Origin: Nocardioides sp.
GTDB taxonomy: Bacteria; Actinomycetota; Actinomycetes; Propionibacteriales; Nocardioidaceae
Length of the DNA: 64,000 bases
Direction of reading: 5' to 3'
NCBI GenBank assembly: GCA_037045645.1
Contig: JBAOIH010000003.1
Coordinates: 124,001-188,000, forward strand
Shown: one piece after another, positions 49,405-58,787 of the stretch
Numbering within the stretch: the stretch's first letter is position 1
Layout: the number at the start of each line of letters is the position of its first letter
Made by a program: the position numbers and the translations under genes
The notes under the pieces: model-generated
Database searches by the model: none
What the model was told of the DNA's origin: nothing
The model's input: the letters and a program-made list of their open reading frames with translations, nothing else

Positions 49405-50430
49405 CCAGACGGCGGTGAGCAGGTCCGTCAGGTGCGGGTGCAGGGTGTCGCGCCAACACGTCCAGGTGTGGCCGTCGCGGACCTCGCCCCAGGTCAGGTG
49501 TACGCCCGTCAGCGACAGGTGCGCGGCCATCAGCCGGTTGTTGGCGTAGTTCTCCTCCGCCGACCCGCACACAAGCGCCATCCGCGGGGCGTCGGGGCGC
49601 GCGCTCTGCGCGTCGAACACCGTGCGTACGAACGACGTGATCTCGGTCCACCACTCGAACCCCGACTCCTGCGGGTCGAGATCGGGGGTGAAGAACGATC
49701 CGCTCTGCAAGCACAACCCACCGAAGGCGGTCGGGGCGGTCCACGCCGCATGCAACGCCGCCAACGCGCCCAGCGACTGCCCCATGATCACCGGCGGATG
49801 CTCGGTCGGGCAGACCGCCAGCAGGTGCGGGATCACGTCCTCGGTGAGGGCTTTGGTGTACGCCGGGTTGGCCGCATAGCGCTCGTTGCGCGCGCCCGGG
49901 TGCAGCAGCGCGACCCGCATCCGCGGCAGGATCCCCGCCTCGATCCCACTCGCGACGTAGTCGAGCAGCCCGCCGTACGCCGCCATCTCCGGGCCGTCGT
50001 GAGACAACAACAGCGGCAGGGGTTCGTCGACCAAGGAGCCGGCCGGCGCCCATACGGTCAGGTCGATCGCCCCGACTGGAGTGTCCTCGAGACGCGCGTC
50101 GTCCGACTCACCCTCGATCCGAGGCCAGCCGAGCCACGAGGGTTCCGAATACCCGGCCAACGGCAACCACGAGTGCTCGCCGAAAGCGCCGTCCACCCGC
50201 AACGGTTGGGTCGCGTCGAGCCGCATGTCGCCGTCGACCGCCACGAGATATTCCAGGCGATCGACCGGCAGGTCCGAAAGAGTCAGCTCCCAGCCCTCGG
50301 GGACAGCGGCGAATGTCGTGTCGTCGAGCTCGAGGTCCGACCACAACGTCACGGTCGAAGCCGCGTGCCCCGGATCCGGATGCCGGATGACCACGCCGCC
50401 CTCGACCGCATGGCTGGCCCACTCGCTCAC
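49390..50430 (-). CDS. Enterochelin-esterase-like alpha/beta hydrolase
   Basis: Protein of 346 residues with an N-terminal E-set-like beta domain (VTLWSDLELDDTTFAAVP) and a C-terminal esterase domain, the Fes arrangement. The nucleophile is in VIMGQSLGALAALHAAW, the acid is in VCGSAEENYANN or nearby, and the catalytic His is in EVRDGHTWTCWRDTL. The start is GTG at 50430, overlapping the malQ stop as GTGA, so it is coupled to malQ; the longer upstream frame is a shadow. A role in siderophore release is possible, but the siderophore operon lies 25 kb away. A generic esterase is equally possible. Confidence 0.85.
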   Translation of the reverse strand: MSEWASHAVEGGVVIRHPDPGHAASTVTLWSDLELDDTTFAAVPEGWELTLSDLPVDRLEYLVAVDGDMRLDATQPLRVDGAFGEHSWLPLAGYSEPSWLGWPRIEGESDDARLEDTPVGAIDLTVWAPAGSLVDEPLPLLLSHDGPEMAAYGGLLDYVASGIEAGILPRMRVALLHPGARNERYAANPAYTKALTEDVIPHLLAVCPTEHPPVIMGQSLGALAALHAAWTAPTAFGGLCLQSGSFFTPDLDPQESGFEWWTEITSFVRTVFDAQSARPDAPRMALVCGSAEENYANNRLMAAHLSLTGVHLTWGEVRDGHTWTCWRDTLHPHLTDLLTAVWSTGH

Positions 50431-52529
50431 GAGTCGAGACCTGCGATGATCCGACCCGGCAGTGGCGACTCCACGATGTCGTCGAAGGTCAGCACCGCGC
50501 CGTCCGGACCGGTCAGCGGCAGCCGCCAGTTGGGGTATTCGTCGTTCGTGCCCGGCTGGTTGATGATCCGCCGATCCCCGACCAGGTCGGCGAGTGCGAC
50601 GCCGAGCAGCTTCGACGGCGTACGGCCCAGCCAGGCGTGCAGCGCGACCACCTGCTCCTCCACCCCGGCATCGGCCGAGAGCAGGCCGCGCGAGGCCAAG
50701 GCGGCTCTGATCTTGTCGAGGCTCTCGTTCTCGGCGGCGCGCTCCTCGTCGACCGAACGCGTGAGCAGTCCGAGCCGCTCGCGCAACTCCACGTGCGCCA
50801 TCTCGATGTACCCGGCGGTCGGCGGCAGGTCGTGCGTGGTTACCGACGACAGGCACAACTCGCGATAGGACTCAGGCGGCAACGGCTGCCCGTCAGCCCA
50901 CTCGAAGAACAGGATCGACGTGCCCAGGATGCCGCGGCTGGTGAGCACGTCGCGCACACTCGGCTCCACGACGCCGAGGTCTTCGCCGATGATCACCGCA
51001 CCAGCGCGGGAGGCCTCCAGCACGAGGATGCCGAGCATCGCCTCGTGGTCATAGCGGACGTACGCCCCCTCGCCAGCGCCGAGTCCGTCGGGGATCCACC
51101 ACAGCCGGAACAGCCCGATGACGTGGTCGATGCGAAGGCCGCCCGCATGCGCGAGCAGGTTGCGCACCATGTCGCGATAGGGCGCGTACCCCACTTGTGC
51201 CAGACCGCGCGGATGCCACGGCGGCTGCGACCAGTTCTGGCCGAGTTGGTTGAACTGGTCGGGTGGGGCACCCACGCTGATCCCCTGCGCGATCGCATGC
51301 CGCAACGACCAGGCGTCGGCGCCGGTCGGGTGTACGCCGACGGCGAGGTCGTGGATCACCCCGAGAGCCATGCCCGAGGCGCGAGCCGTGCCCTGGACCG
51401 CTTCGAACTGACGGTCGAGCAGAAACTGGAGCCACTCGTGAAACTCCACTCGAGCGGCGTGCTCGACCCGGAACGCCTCGATGGCCTGGCCGTCGGCCTG
51501 TGCCAATCCAGACGGCCACGCATCTTCGTCACCGAATTCCTCCGCCGCCACGCACCAGACGGCGAACTTGGTCAGCCCCTCGCCTTGCCGCGACGCCCAG
51601 TCGCGGAAGTCATCTCCCGGCAGCATCTGCTCGAAGAGCAGTCGTGCCGCGTCGAGTTTGGCCTGCAGCGCCAGGTCGCGGTCGAGGGAGTCGTCGTGGT
51701 TGGTTTCGCGAGCCGCGGCGCCGAGGTCGTGGACCTGGGTGCGTACGTCCGCCGGGGCCGCGGCGTACTCCGCAGTGTCCTCGATGCCCAGATAGAGCGG
51801 GCTGGCGAAACGGCGGGTCGTCGGCAGATAGGGAGACGCCTCGACCGGGGGCTTCGGCTGCGCCGCGTGCATCGGATTGACGAGGACGAATCCCGCACCC
51901 AACCCCGCCGCCCATTGCGTCAGCGCAGCCAGATCACCGAGATCGCCGATGCCCCACGACTGCTCGGACCGCACCTGATAGGCCTGCGTCATCACACCCC
52001 AGACCTGCTGGTCGAGTGCGGGCGGCAGTGTCAACCGTTCGGGCGTGACGATCAACGTCGATCGCACCTCACGGCCGTCGTCGAGCACGGCGACCAATGC
52101 GTGGTAGCCCGCAGGAAGGTCACCGGGAAGTTCGAACGTCGCCTCGCCGATCCGCTCACCGTCGACCTCGCGCGGGTCGACCCAGTGGTCGACCTGGTTG
52201 ACCTCGCGACGCGTGCCGTCCTCCAGCGTGACGTGCACGCGGGCACCCGACCCGTCCGGCACGTGCACCGGCACCCACGGCGTCCAGCCGATCCGCGACA
52301 TCACCGTCGGGGGGAGCACGTCGCGCCACGAGGCGAGCTCGGTGTCGTCCAGTGCCGCGTCGAGATCTGTCGTGTCGACCCCCAGCGCGCCCAGCACCGA
52401 CTGCAGCGTCTGCTCGGACGTCTCGGTGTGTATGCCTTGCCAGTCGTAGAACTCCGTGGCGACACCGTGGCGGTGCGCGAGGTCTTTGAGCCGCTGATCC
52501 ACGGGCGGTGAGTCTGCCACGGCGTTCAC
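50427..52529 (-). CDS. malQ: 4-alpha-glucanotransferase (amylomaltase)
   Basis: GH77 enzyme of about 700 residues that transfers alpha-1,4-glucan segments during glycogen and maltodextrin turnover. The nucleophile Asp is in LRIDHVIGLFRLW, the acid/base Glu in IIGEDLGVVEPS and the third Asp in TTHDLPPTAGY. The N-terminal 160 residues form the extra beta domain typical of actinobacterial MalQ. The start is GTG at 52529 or 52520; the open frame further upstream is out of context. It overlaps the downstream esterase gene by 4 bp and is divergent from pgm, a partner in glycogen metabolism. Confidence 0.95.
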   Translation of the reverse strand: MNAVADSPPVDQRLKDLAHRHGVATEFYDWQGIHTETSEQTLQSVLGALGVDTTDLDAALDDTELASWRDVLPPTVMSRIGWTPWVPVHVPDGSGARVHVTLEDGTRREVNQVDHWVDPREVDGERIGEATFELPGDLPAGYHALVAVLDDGREVRSTLIVTPERLTLPPALDQQVWGVMTQAYQVRSEQSWGIGDLGDLAALTQWAAGLGAGFVLVNPMHAAQPKPPVEASPYLPTTRRFASPLYLGIEDTAEYAAAPADVRTQVHDLGAAARETNHDDSLDRDLALQAKLDAARLLFEQMLPGDDFRDWASRQGEGLTKFAVWCVAAEEFGDEDAWPSGLAQADGQAIEAFRVEHAARVEFHEWLQFLLDRQFEAVQGTARASGMALGVIHDLAVGVHPTGADAWSLRHAIAQGISVGAPPDQFNQLGQNWSQPPWHPRGLAQVGYAPYRDMVRNLLAHAGGLRIDHVIGLFRLWWIPDGLGAGEGAYVRYDHEAMLGILVLEASRAGAVIIGEDLGVVEPSVRDVLTSRGILGTSILFFEWADGQPLPPESYRELCLSSVTTHDLPPTAGYIEMAHVELRERLGLLTRSVDEERAAENESLDKIRAALASRGLLSADAGVEEQVVALHAWLGRTPSKLLGVALADLVGDRRIINQPGTNDEYPNWRLPLTGPDGAVLTFDDIVESPLPGRIIAGLDS

Positions 52530-52605
52530 AACTAAGGCAGTTCGCGCGCACGGACAGGAGTGACACGCATAACGACCGGTCCGCAGGTGCCGAACTGCCT
52601 TAGTT
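52530..52605. repeat. 76-bp element with 15-bp perfect terminal inverted repeats between malQ and pgm
   Basis: Ends AACTAAGGCAGTTCG and its exact complement. It fills most of the divergent intergenic region and abuts the malQ GTG start. It could be a small insertion element or a large operator for the malQ-pgm divergon. No target duplication is visible. Confidence 0.6.
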
Positions 52606-52652
52606 AGCAACGCACTCTCGACGCCACCCACACCTCGCGACAAGATGAAGGC

Positions 52653-54293
52653 ATGGCCAACTCCGATCGCGCCGGTCAACTCGCCCAACCGCAGGACCTT
52701 GTCGACGTGCCCTGGCTCGTCTCGGCCTACTACACGCTCAAGCCCGACCCTGGCGATGTCGACCAGCAGGTCGTGTTCGGCACCTCGGGTCACCGCGGCA
52801 AGTCGATGAACGGCTCGTTCAACGAGGACCACATCGCGGCGACCACGCAGGCGATCTGCGACTACCGCAAGGAGCAGGGGTACGACGGCCCGCTCTTCCT
52901 CGGCGCCGACACCCACGGCCTGTCCGGCCCGGCCTGGATCACCGCGATCGAGGTGCTGATCGCCAACGACGTGACGACCCTGATCGACAGTCGCGACGGT
53001 TATACGCCGACACCGGCGGTGTCGCACGCGATCCTGCGCGCGAACGCGGGCCGCACCAGCGGCGCCGGTCTCGCCGACGGGATCGTGGTCACCCCCTCGC
53101 ACAACCCGCCCACTGACGGTGGCTTCAAATACAACCCACCCCATGGCGGGCCGGCCGACTCCGATGCGACCAGCGTGATCGCCAAGCGCGCCAATGAGTT
53201 GATCAAGGGTGGTCTCGAAGACGTCAAGCGCATCCCCTTCACGCGCGCCAAGCAAAGCTGCCAGACCTATGACTTCCTCGGCAGTTATGTCGACGACCTG
53301 CCCCACGTCTTGAACCTGGACGCGATCCGGGAGGCGGGCGTACGCATCGGCGCCGACCCACTCGGCGGTGCGAGCGTCGGCTATTGGGGCGAGATCGCCG
53401 ATCGCCACCACCTCGACCTGACCGTGATCAACCCGCTGGTCGACCCCACGTGGCGCTTCATGACGCTCGACTGGGACGGCAAGATCCGGATGGACTGCTC
53501 CTCACCGAGCGCGATGGCGTCGCTGATCAAGAACAAGGATGCGTACGACATCTCGACCGGCAACGACGCCGACTCGGACCGCCACGGCATCGTCACCCCC
53601 GACGGCGGGCTGATGAACCCCAACCACTACCTGAGCGTGGCGATCCAATACCTCTATGCCAACCGCAACGGTTGGCAACCAGACGGTTTCGTCGGCAAGA
53701 CGCTGGTGAGCAGTTCGATGATCGACCGGGTCGCCGCCGACCTCGGTCGCAAGCTGGTGGAGGTGCCGGTCGGCTTCAAGTGGTTCGTGCCCGGCCTGCT
53801 CGACGGGTCCGGCCCGTTCGGCGGCGAGGAGTCGGCAGGCGCGTCCTTCAACCGCTTCGACGGGAGCGTCTGGACGACCGACAAGGACGGCATCCTGCTG
53901 GCGCTCTTGGCCAGCGAGATCACCGCAACGACCGGCAAGACACCCAGCCAACACTATGCGGAGTTGACCGCGAGGTTCGGGGACCCGGCGTACGCGCGAG
54001 TCGACGCGCCCGCCGACCGCGAGCAGAAGGCCAAGCTCGCCGCCCTCTCCCCCGACGACGTCAAGGCGACGTCGCTGGCCGGCGAGGAGATCACGGCGCG
54101 GCTGACCGAGGCTCCTGGCAACGGCGCCAAGATCGGCGGTCTCAAAGTGACGACCGAGAACGCGTGGTTCGCCGCGCGACCCAGCGGAACCGAGGACGTC
54201 TACAAGATCTATGCCGAGTCGTTCAAGGGCCCCGACCACCTCGCCGAGGTGCAGGCCGAGGCCCGCGAGGTGGTCAGCGCCGCGCTCGCCTAG
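52653..54293 (+). CDS. pgm: Phosphoglucomutase (alpha-D-glucose phosphate-specific)
   Basis: Interconverts glucose-1-phosphate and glucose-6-phosphate. 546 residues, the normal length. The phosphoserine is Ser149 in VVTPSHNPPTDGGFKY, the metal loop is GNDADSDRHGIV near residue 305, the sugar loop is GGEESAGASFNR near 390 and the phosphate-binding loop is RPSGTEDVYKIY near the C terminus. It is divergent from malQ, fitting joint glycogen and maltodextrin metabolism. Its stop overlaps the convergent MarR gene end by 4 bp. Confidence 0.97.
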   Translation: MANSDRAGQLAQPQDLVDVPWLVSAYYTLKPDPGDVDQQVVFGTSGHRGKSMNGSFNEDHIAATTQAICDYRKEQGYDGPLFLGADTHGLSGPAWITAIEVLIANDVTTLIDSRDGYTPTPAVSHAILRANAGRTSGAGLADGIVVTPSHNPPTDGGFKYNPPHGGPADSDATSVIAKRANELIKGGLEDVKRIPFTRAKQSCQTYDFLGSYVDDLPHVLNLDAIREAGVRIGADPLGGASVGYWGEIADRHHLDLTVINPLVDPTWRFMTLDWDGKIRMDCSSPSAMASLIKNKDAYDISTGNDADSDRHGIVTPDGGLMNPNHYLSVAIQYLYANRNGWQPDGFVGKTLVSSSMIDRVAADLGRKLVEVPVGFKWFVPGLLDGSGPFGGEESAGASFNRFDGSVWTTDKDGILLALLASEITATTGKTPSQHYAELTARFGDPAYARVDAPADREQKAKLAALSPDDVKATSLAGEEITARLTEAPGNGAKIGGLKVTTENAWFAARPSGTEDVYKIYAESFKGPDHLAEVQAEAREVVSAALA

Positions 54294-54751
54294 AGCACCG
54301 CGCGTACGGCCGCCAGCGCGCGGGTCAGATAGTCGTCGATCACCGCACGATCGGCATCGGAGAGGGAGGCGTCCAGCGCCGCCAGTTGGACGAACATCGG
54401 CATCAGGTGTCCGATCACCTCGGCGCGCCCGTCGGGGGTGAGTTCGACGATGCGACGCCGCCTGTCCTCGGGGTGGGGTACGCGATGGACATGTCCGCGC
54501 TCGACCAGCCGGTCGACGATCCCCGAAGCCGCGGCGGTGGTCACGCCCAGGTGGCGCGCCAACTCGCTGGGTCCCCAGTCCTCGCGGGTCAACACCTCGA
54601 GGGCGGCGAGCTCGCTGTGGCTCAGACCGGCGCGGCGAGCCAGCGACGGCACGCTGCTGCGGCCGGCTTCCAGCAACGCGCGCAACAGGTCGGAGGTCGA
54701 CGAGACGAGCCCCACGTCACTGTTGGTGCGCGCCACCAGCTTGCCTTTCAC
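54290..54751 (-). CDS. MarR family transcriptional regulator
   Basis: Winged-helix regulator of 153 residues starting at GTG 54751. LARRAGLSHSELAALEVL and WGPSELARHLGVTTAAASG contain the recognition helix, followed by the wing DRLVERGHVHRVPHPEDRRR, the family signature. It is divergent from the MMPL transporter, with a clear inverted-repeat operator in the gap, so it almost certainly represses that transporter and itself. The ligand is unknown. Confidence 0.93.
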   Translation of the reverse strand: MKGKLVARTNSDVGLVSSTSDLLRALLEAGRSSVPSLARRAGLSHSELAALEVLTREDWGPSELARHLGVTTAAASGIVDRLVERGHVHRVPHPEDRRRRIVELTPDGRAEVIGHLMPMFVQLAALDASLSDADRAVIDDYLTRALAAVRAVL

Positions 54752-54754
54752 TCA

Positions 54755-54776
54755 ACTAACTAACTAACTTAGTTAG
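54755..54776. promoter_or_regulatory. Operator candidate between marR-like and MMPL genes
   Basis: Repeated AACT units followed by CTAAC-TTA-GTTAG (54764-54776), a perfect 5-bp inverted repeat. It begins 4 bp before the MarR start and lies about 38 bp before the MMPL start, the usual place for a MarR operator. Confidence 0.6.
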
Positions 54777-54813
54777 CGATTTTCTATCCCCATTCTACTC
54801 GGCGAGGACCTCG

Positions 54814-56919
54814 ATGACTTCCACGAGACCGTTCCTGACTCGCATGCGCGCTGTCGTCATCACCCTGCTCGGCTTCCTGCTCGCGGGCGGACTGATCGGC
54901 GGGCTCGGCGAGGCCGAGCGCGAGGCCAGCCCGACCGACAACGCGCCGAGCGGCTATGACTCGACGAAGGTCACCGAGTTGCTGCCCGAACTCCCCAGCG
55001 GGGACGGGTCGGCCGCCGTGCTGCTGTTCACCAAGGACGGCGGGTTCTCCAAGTCCGACGTGGGCGCCTTGCAGAAGAAGTACGCCGCGCTGCTGATGGA
55101 GGCCGTCAAGGACGCACCAGAAGGCGCCCAGCCGCCCGAGGGATCGGGTCAACCCGAAGGCCAGCCGAAGGAGTCAGGCCGGCCTGAAGGTCAGCCCGGG
55201 CTCACCCTGAGCGAGGACGGCACGGCCGCCATCGGCGTGGTGCCCATCCTGGAGGCCGAAGAGGTGGCGGCAGCCAAGGCCGTCACCACACTGCGCGAAG
55301 ACGCGAAAGCAGATCTGCCCGAGGGCGTCGAGTCCGCCGTCACCGGGCCGGCGGCGATCCAGGCCGACCTGGCCGACGTCTTCTCCGGAGCCAACACCAC
55401 TCTGCTGATGGTCACCGGCGGGGTGGTCATCTTGCTGCTGCTGATCACCTATCGCAGCCCGTTGCTGTGGATCGTTCCCTTCCTGACCGTGGCCCTCGCC
55501 GACCGTACGGCCGTGGTCGCGGCGACCCAGGTGCTGCACGCGTTCGACGTGGCCTGGGACGCCTCGACGACCGGGATCTTGTCGGTGCTGGTCTTCGGCG
55601 CGGGCACCGACTACGCGTTGCTGCTGATCTCTCGCTATCGCGACGAGTTGCGTGTCCACGAGAACCGCTTCGAGGCGATGGGCGTCGCGTGGCGGCGTAC
55701 GTTCGAAGCGGTCATCACCAGTGCCGGCACCGTGTTCCTCGGCCTGCTCGCGATGTTGCTGTCGGTCGTGCCCAGCACCCGCGGTCTGGGCTTGGCCTGC
55801 GTGGTGGGCATCGCGGTCGCGGCGGGATTCGTCCTCGGCGTGCTGCCCGCGTTCTTGACCATCTTCGGTCGCGGCATCTTCTGGCCCCTCGTGCCGAAGG
55901 TCGGCGATCAGGGGCTCGCCGAGGGACATGGATTCTGGCGGCGCATCGGCGACGCCGTGGCCAAGCGGCCCGCGCTCTATGCGGTCGCGGCAACCCTGCT
56001 CCTGGGTGTGATGTCGCTGGGGCTGCTCCAGATCAAGAGCGGTCTCTCGGTGGAAGATCAGTTCCTCGACACCCCGGAGAGCATCAGCGCATCGGCGCGC
56101 CTGAGCGAGTCGTTCCCCAGCGGCACCAGTGACCCGACGATCGTGCTGACCCGCGCCGACGCGCAGGAGGTGGTCGAGGCCGCGCAAGACAGCACCGGTG
56201 TCGCCAACGCCCGCGTCGCCAACGAGGGCGATGGCCTGAGCCGGATCGACGTGGTCTTCGACGACGGCGCGGGAGACACCGAGGCCGGTGACCTGGTGCG
56301 GGACCTGCGCACCACGCTGAGCGACTTCGACGACACGTGGGTGGGTGGCACCCAGGCCGAGGCAGTGGACGAGACCGATGCCGCCGAGCGTGACCGTTGG
56401 CTGATCATCCCGCTGGTCCTGCTGGTCATCTGGATCACCTTGATGGTGCTGCTGCGCTCGATCGTCGCGCCCGCGATCCTGGTGGTGACGGTGATCGCGA
56501 CCAACTTCGCGGCTTTGGGTGCCGCCTGGTGGCTCTACACCGGCCTTTTCGGCTTCGAGGCGATGGATACCGGCGTACCCCTCTTCGCTTTCATCTTCCT
56601 CAGCGCCCTCGGCGTGGACTACAACATCTTCCTGGTCAGTCGTGCCGCCGAGGAGTCGCGCGAGCACGGCACCCGCGTCGGGATGCTGCGTGGCCTGGCC
56701 GCCACCGGAGGCGTGATCACCAGCGCGGGCGTGCTGCTCGCTGCGGTGTTCGCGGCCCTCGGCGTGCTGCCACTGGTGGTGTTGGCCCAACTCGGCATCG
56801 TGATCTGTCTGGGTGTCCTGCTGGACACCTTGCTCGTACGCACGGTGCTGGTCCCGGCGATCGCGCTGATCCTCGGCGACCGCTTCTGGTGGCCGCGCAA
56901 AGTGAGCCGCAGTGGGTGA
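54814..56919 (+). CDS. MMPL/RND-type membrane transporter
   Basis: Membrane transporter of 701 residues with twelve predicted helices in two six-helix halves and a large exported loop after helix 1. SSD-like segments are FGAGTDYALLLISRYRDELR in the first half and SALGVDYNIFLVSRAAEESR in the second, where the two GxDY motifs carry the proton-relay Asp/Tyr pairs. The first exported loop contains a Pro/Glu/Gly-rich stretch (residues 110-133). MMPL proteins export lipids or drugs in actinobacteria. It is controlled by the divergent MarR gene, which fits a drug or fatty-acid efflux role. Confidence 0.93.
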   Translation: MTSTRPFLTRMRAVVITLLGFLLAGGLIGGLGEAEREASPTDNAPSGYDSTKVTELLPELPSGDGSAAVLLFTKDGGFSKSDVGALQKKYAALLMEAVKDAPEGAQPPEGSGQPEGQPKESGRPEGQPGLTLSEDGTAAIGVVPILEAEEVAAAKAVTTLREDAKADLPEGVESAVTGPAAIQADLADVFSGANTTLLMVTGGVVILLLLITYRSPLLWIVPFLTVALADRTAVVAATQVLHAFDVAWDASTTGILSVLVFGAGTDYALLLISRYRDELRVHENRFEAMGVAWRRTFEAVITSAGTVFLGLLAMLLSVVPSTRGLGLACVVGIAVAAGFVLGVLPAFLTIFGRGIFWPLVPKVGDQGLAEGHGFWRRIGDAVAKRPALYAVAATLLLGVMSLGLLQIKSGLSVEDQFLDTPESISASARLSESFPSGTSDPTIVLTRADAQEVVEAAQDSTGVANARVANEGDGLSRIDVVFDDGAGDTEAGDLVRDLRTTLSDFDDTWVGGTQAEAVDETDAAERDRWLIIPLVLLVIWITLMVLLRSIVAPAILVVTVIATNFAALGAAWWLYTGLFGFEAMDTGVPLFAFIFLSALGVDYNIFLVSRAAEESREHGTRVGMLRGLAATGGVITSAGVLLAAVFAALGVLPLVVLAQLGIVICLGVLLDTLLVRTVLVPAIALILGDRFWWPRKVSRSG

Positions 56920-56976
56920 CCGGAGCGGCTGGGCACGCCGGCCCGGCTGAGTGAGGCCGAGCCGGCGGTGAGCCTC

Positions 56977-57045
56977 TTCGGACGGTTGTCCGAACAAGCC
57001 CGGCCAAACCCCGATCCAGCGAGCCGCTTCGGACGGTTGTCCGAA
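56977..57045. repeat. Two copies of a perfect TTCGGAC hairpin in a 51-bp direct repeat
   Basis: Stem TTCGGAC-GGTT-GTCCGAA at 56977-56994 and 57028-57045, within a longer direct repeat that includes ACAAGCCCGGCCAAA. It lies between the convergent MMPL and helicase gene ends, so it probably terminates both. Confidence 0.65.
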
Positions 57046-57094
57046 CAAGCCCGGCCAAAGCCCCGATCAAACCCCGGCCAGGGCCGCAGCAGGA

Positions 57095-58717
57095 TCAGCG
57101 GCGACCGGAGCTGAACCCCGCCGCGCTGTGCGTACGACCGGAGCCGCTCGGGGCGCCGCCGCGGCGACGGGTCGACTGGCCCTTGGGCTTGGACCCTGCC
57201 GGGCGACCTTGACCGCCCGACGAGCTGCCGCGTGATTGGGTGCCGGACTGGCCGTCACGAGACTGGCCGCCCCGAGACTGACCGCCCCGAGACTGGCCGC
57301 CCCGAGACTGGCTGCCCCGAGACTGACCGCCCGACTGACCACCAGCACCCCCACCCGACCGGCGCCGGTTGCGGCGCGGCTTGCCCGTGGACGAACCGGA
57401 GGGAGCCGACGTGTGCGGAGCCTCGACGACGAACCCACCGGGGACCAGGGTCCGCTCGCCCGGCGCCAACTCGCGCAGGATCGGCGCGCCGGTGTCCCCG
57501 ACGCGCGTCGTACGCGGCGAGATGCCGGCTGCGCGCGCGAGAGCCCGTACGTCACCTTGCTGGCCGTCGGTCATCAGCGTGATCACGGTGCCCTCGGCGC
57601 CGGCGCGAGCCGTACGCCCGGAGCGGTGCAGGTACGCCTTGTGCTCGGCCGGCGGGTCGGCGTGGATCACCAGTGAGACGCCGTCGACGTGGATACCGCG
57701 CGCGGCGACATCGGTGGCGACCAGCGTCGTGGCCGCACCGGAGTGGAAGGCGGCCATGTTGCGCGTACGCGCGTTCTGGCCCAGGTTGCCGTGCAGGTCG
57801 ACCGTCGGGACGCCGCTCTTGTTCAACTGGCGAGCCAGCGCCTTGGCGCCGTGCTTGGTGCGGGTGAACACGACCGTACGACCGGGCGCGCTGGCCAGGT
57901 CGACCAGCACCGGGACCCGCTGATCGCGGGCGATGTGCAGCACGTGGTGGCTCATCTTGGCGACCGGCGACTGCGCCGAGTCGGCCTCGTGGGTCACCGG
58001 AGACGAAAGGAACTGCTTGACCAGCACGTCGATCGCCTTGTCGAGCGTGGCCGAGAAGAGCATCCGCTGACCGGTGCGTGGCGTGGCATTCAACAGCCGG
58101 CGTACGGCGGGCAAGAAGCCGAGGTCGGCCATGTGGTCGGCCTCGTCGAGCACGGTGATCTCGACGCGGTCGAGCGACACGTGCCCCTGACCGATCAGGT
58201 CTTCGAGGCGCCCCGGGCAGGCGATGAGCACGTCGACGCCATCACGAAGGGCGCGAACCTGCGGGTTCTGGCCGACGCCACCGAAGACGGTCGTCGTCGT
58301 GAGCCCGGCGGCAGCAGCAAGCGGCGCGAAGGTCGCGTTGATCTGCGTGGCCAGTTCGCGCGTCGGGGCGAGGACGAGAGCACGCGGGCGCTTGGTCACC
58401 GGTCGACCGCCGTCGGTCAGGCGCGCCACCACAGGCAGCGCGAAGGCAAGGGTCTTGCCGGAGCCGGTCCGCCCCCGGCCGAGCACGTCGCGACCCGCGA
58501 GCGAGTCAGGCAGCGTGGCGGCCTGGATGGGCGTGGGAGTGGTGATGCCTTGGGTGGTGAGGATGTCGGAAAGGCGCGCGGGCACGCCAAGGTCGGTGAA
58601 AGACAAGGGAAGATCGCAATCTGGTGAGAAACAAGGTGTCCCGTCAGCGGCCGGCGGATCACCCAAGACCCAGGCCCCGCACGGAGCCACGAGGTGTGGC
58701 TGGCGACGTACGGACAA
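57095..58717 (-). CDS. DEAD-box RNA helicase (RhlE type)
   Basis: RNA helicase of up to 540 residues. Q motif PTPIQAATLP, motif I GRTGSGKT, motif II VLDEADHMADLGF, motif III SATLDKAI, motif V ATDVAARGIHV and motif VI HRSGRTARAG. The C-terminal 110 residues are low-complexity Arg/Ser/Gly with five SRGGQ-type repeats from a 15-bp unit (57262-57340), a disordered RNA-binding tail. The start is uncertain: ATG at 58717 gives an unusual N-terminal extension, while TTG at 58606 starts exactly at the family core (LSFTDLG). It is convergent with the MMPL gene. Confidence 0.93.
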   Translation of the reverse strand: MSVRRQPHLVAPCGAWVLGDPPAADGTPCFSPDCDLPLSFTDLGVPARLSDILTTQGITTPTPIQAATLPDSLAGRDVLGRGRTGSGKTLAFALPVVARLTDGGRPVTKRPRALVLAPTRELATQINATFAPLAAAAGLTTTTVFGGVGQNPQVRALRDGVDVLIACPGRLEDLIGQGHVSLDRVEITVLDEADHMADLGFLPAVRRLLNATPRTGQRMLFSATLDKAIDVLVKQFLSSPVTHEADSAQSPVAKMSHHVLHIARDQRVPVLVDLASAPGRTVVFTRTKHGAKALARQLNKSGVPTVDLHGNLGQNARTRNMAAFHSGAATTLVATDVAARGIHVDGVSLVIHADPPAEHKAYLHRSGRTARAGAEGTVITLMTDGQQGDVRALARAAGISPRTTRVGDTGAPILRELAPGERTLVPGGFVVEAPHTSAPSGSSTGKPRRNRRRSGGGAGGQSGGQSRGSQSRGGQSRGGQSRGGQSRDGQSGTQSRGSSSGGQGRPAGSKPKGQSTRRRGGAPSGSGRTHSAAGFSSGRR

Positions 58718-58787
58718 ACTCGCGACGAGAACTTCGACGAGCTGATGAGGCCAAGGTTAGCGACCAACGGCAAGAACGACCGCATCC

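Noticed and set aside
50868..53411. Long open frames extending upstream of malQ and the Fes-like esterase.
   Set aside because: They run over neighbouring genes in non-native composition; GTG starts with 4-nt overlap or at the family N terminus fit better.
25240..54776. A shared TAACTAA-like word at the iron box (25250), TauE promoter (35192), malQ-pgm element (52530) and MarR operator (54760).
   Set aside because: The words are short and AT-rich, sit in different palindromes, and the linked genes have no common function; chance similarity is sufficient.
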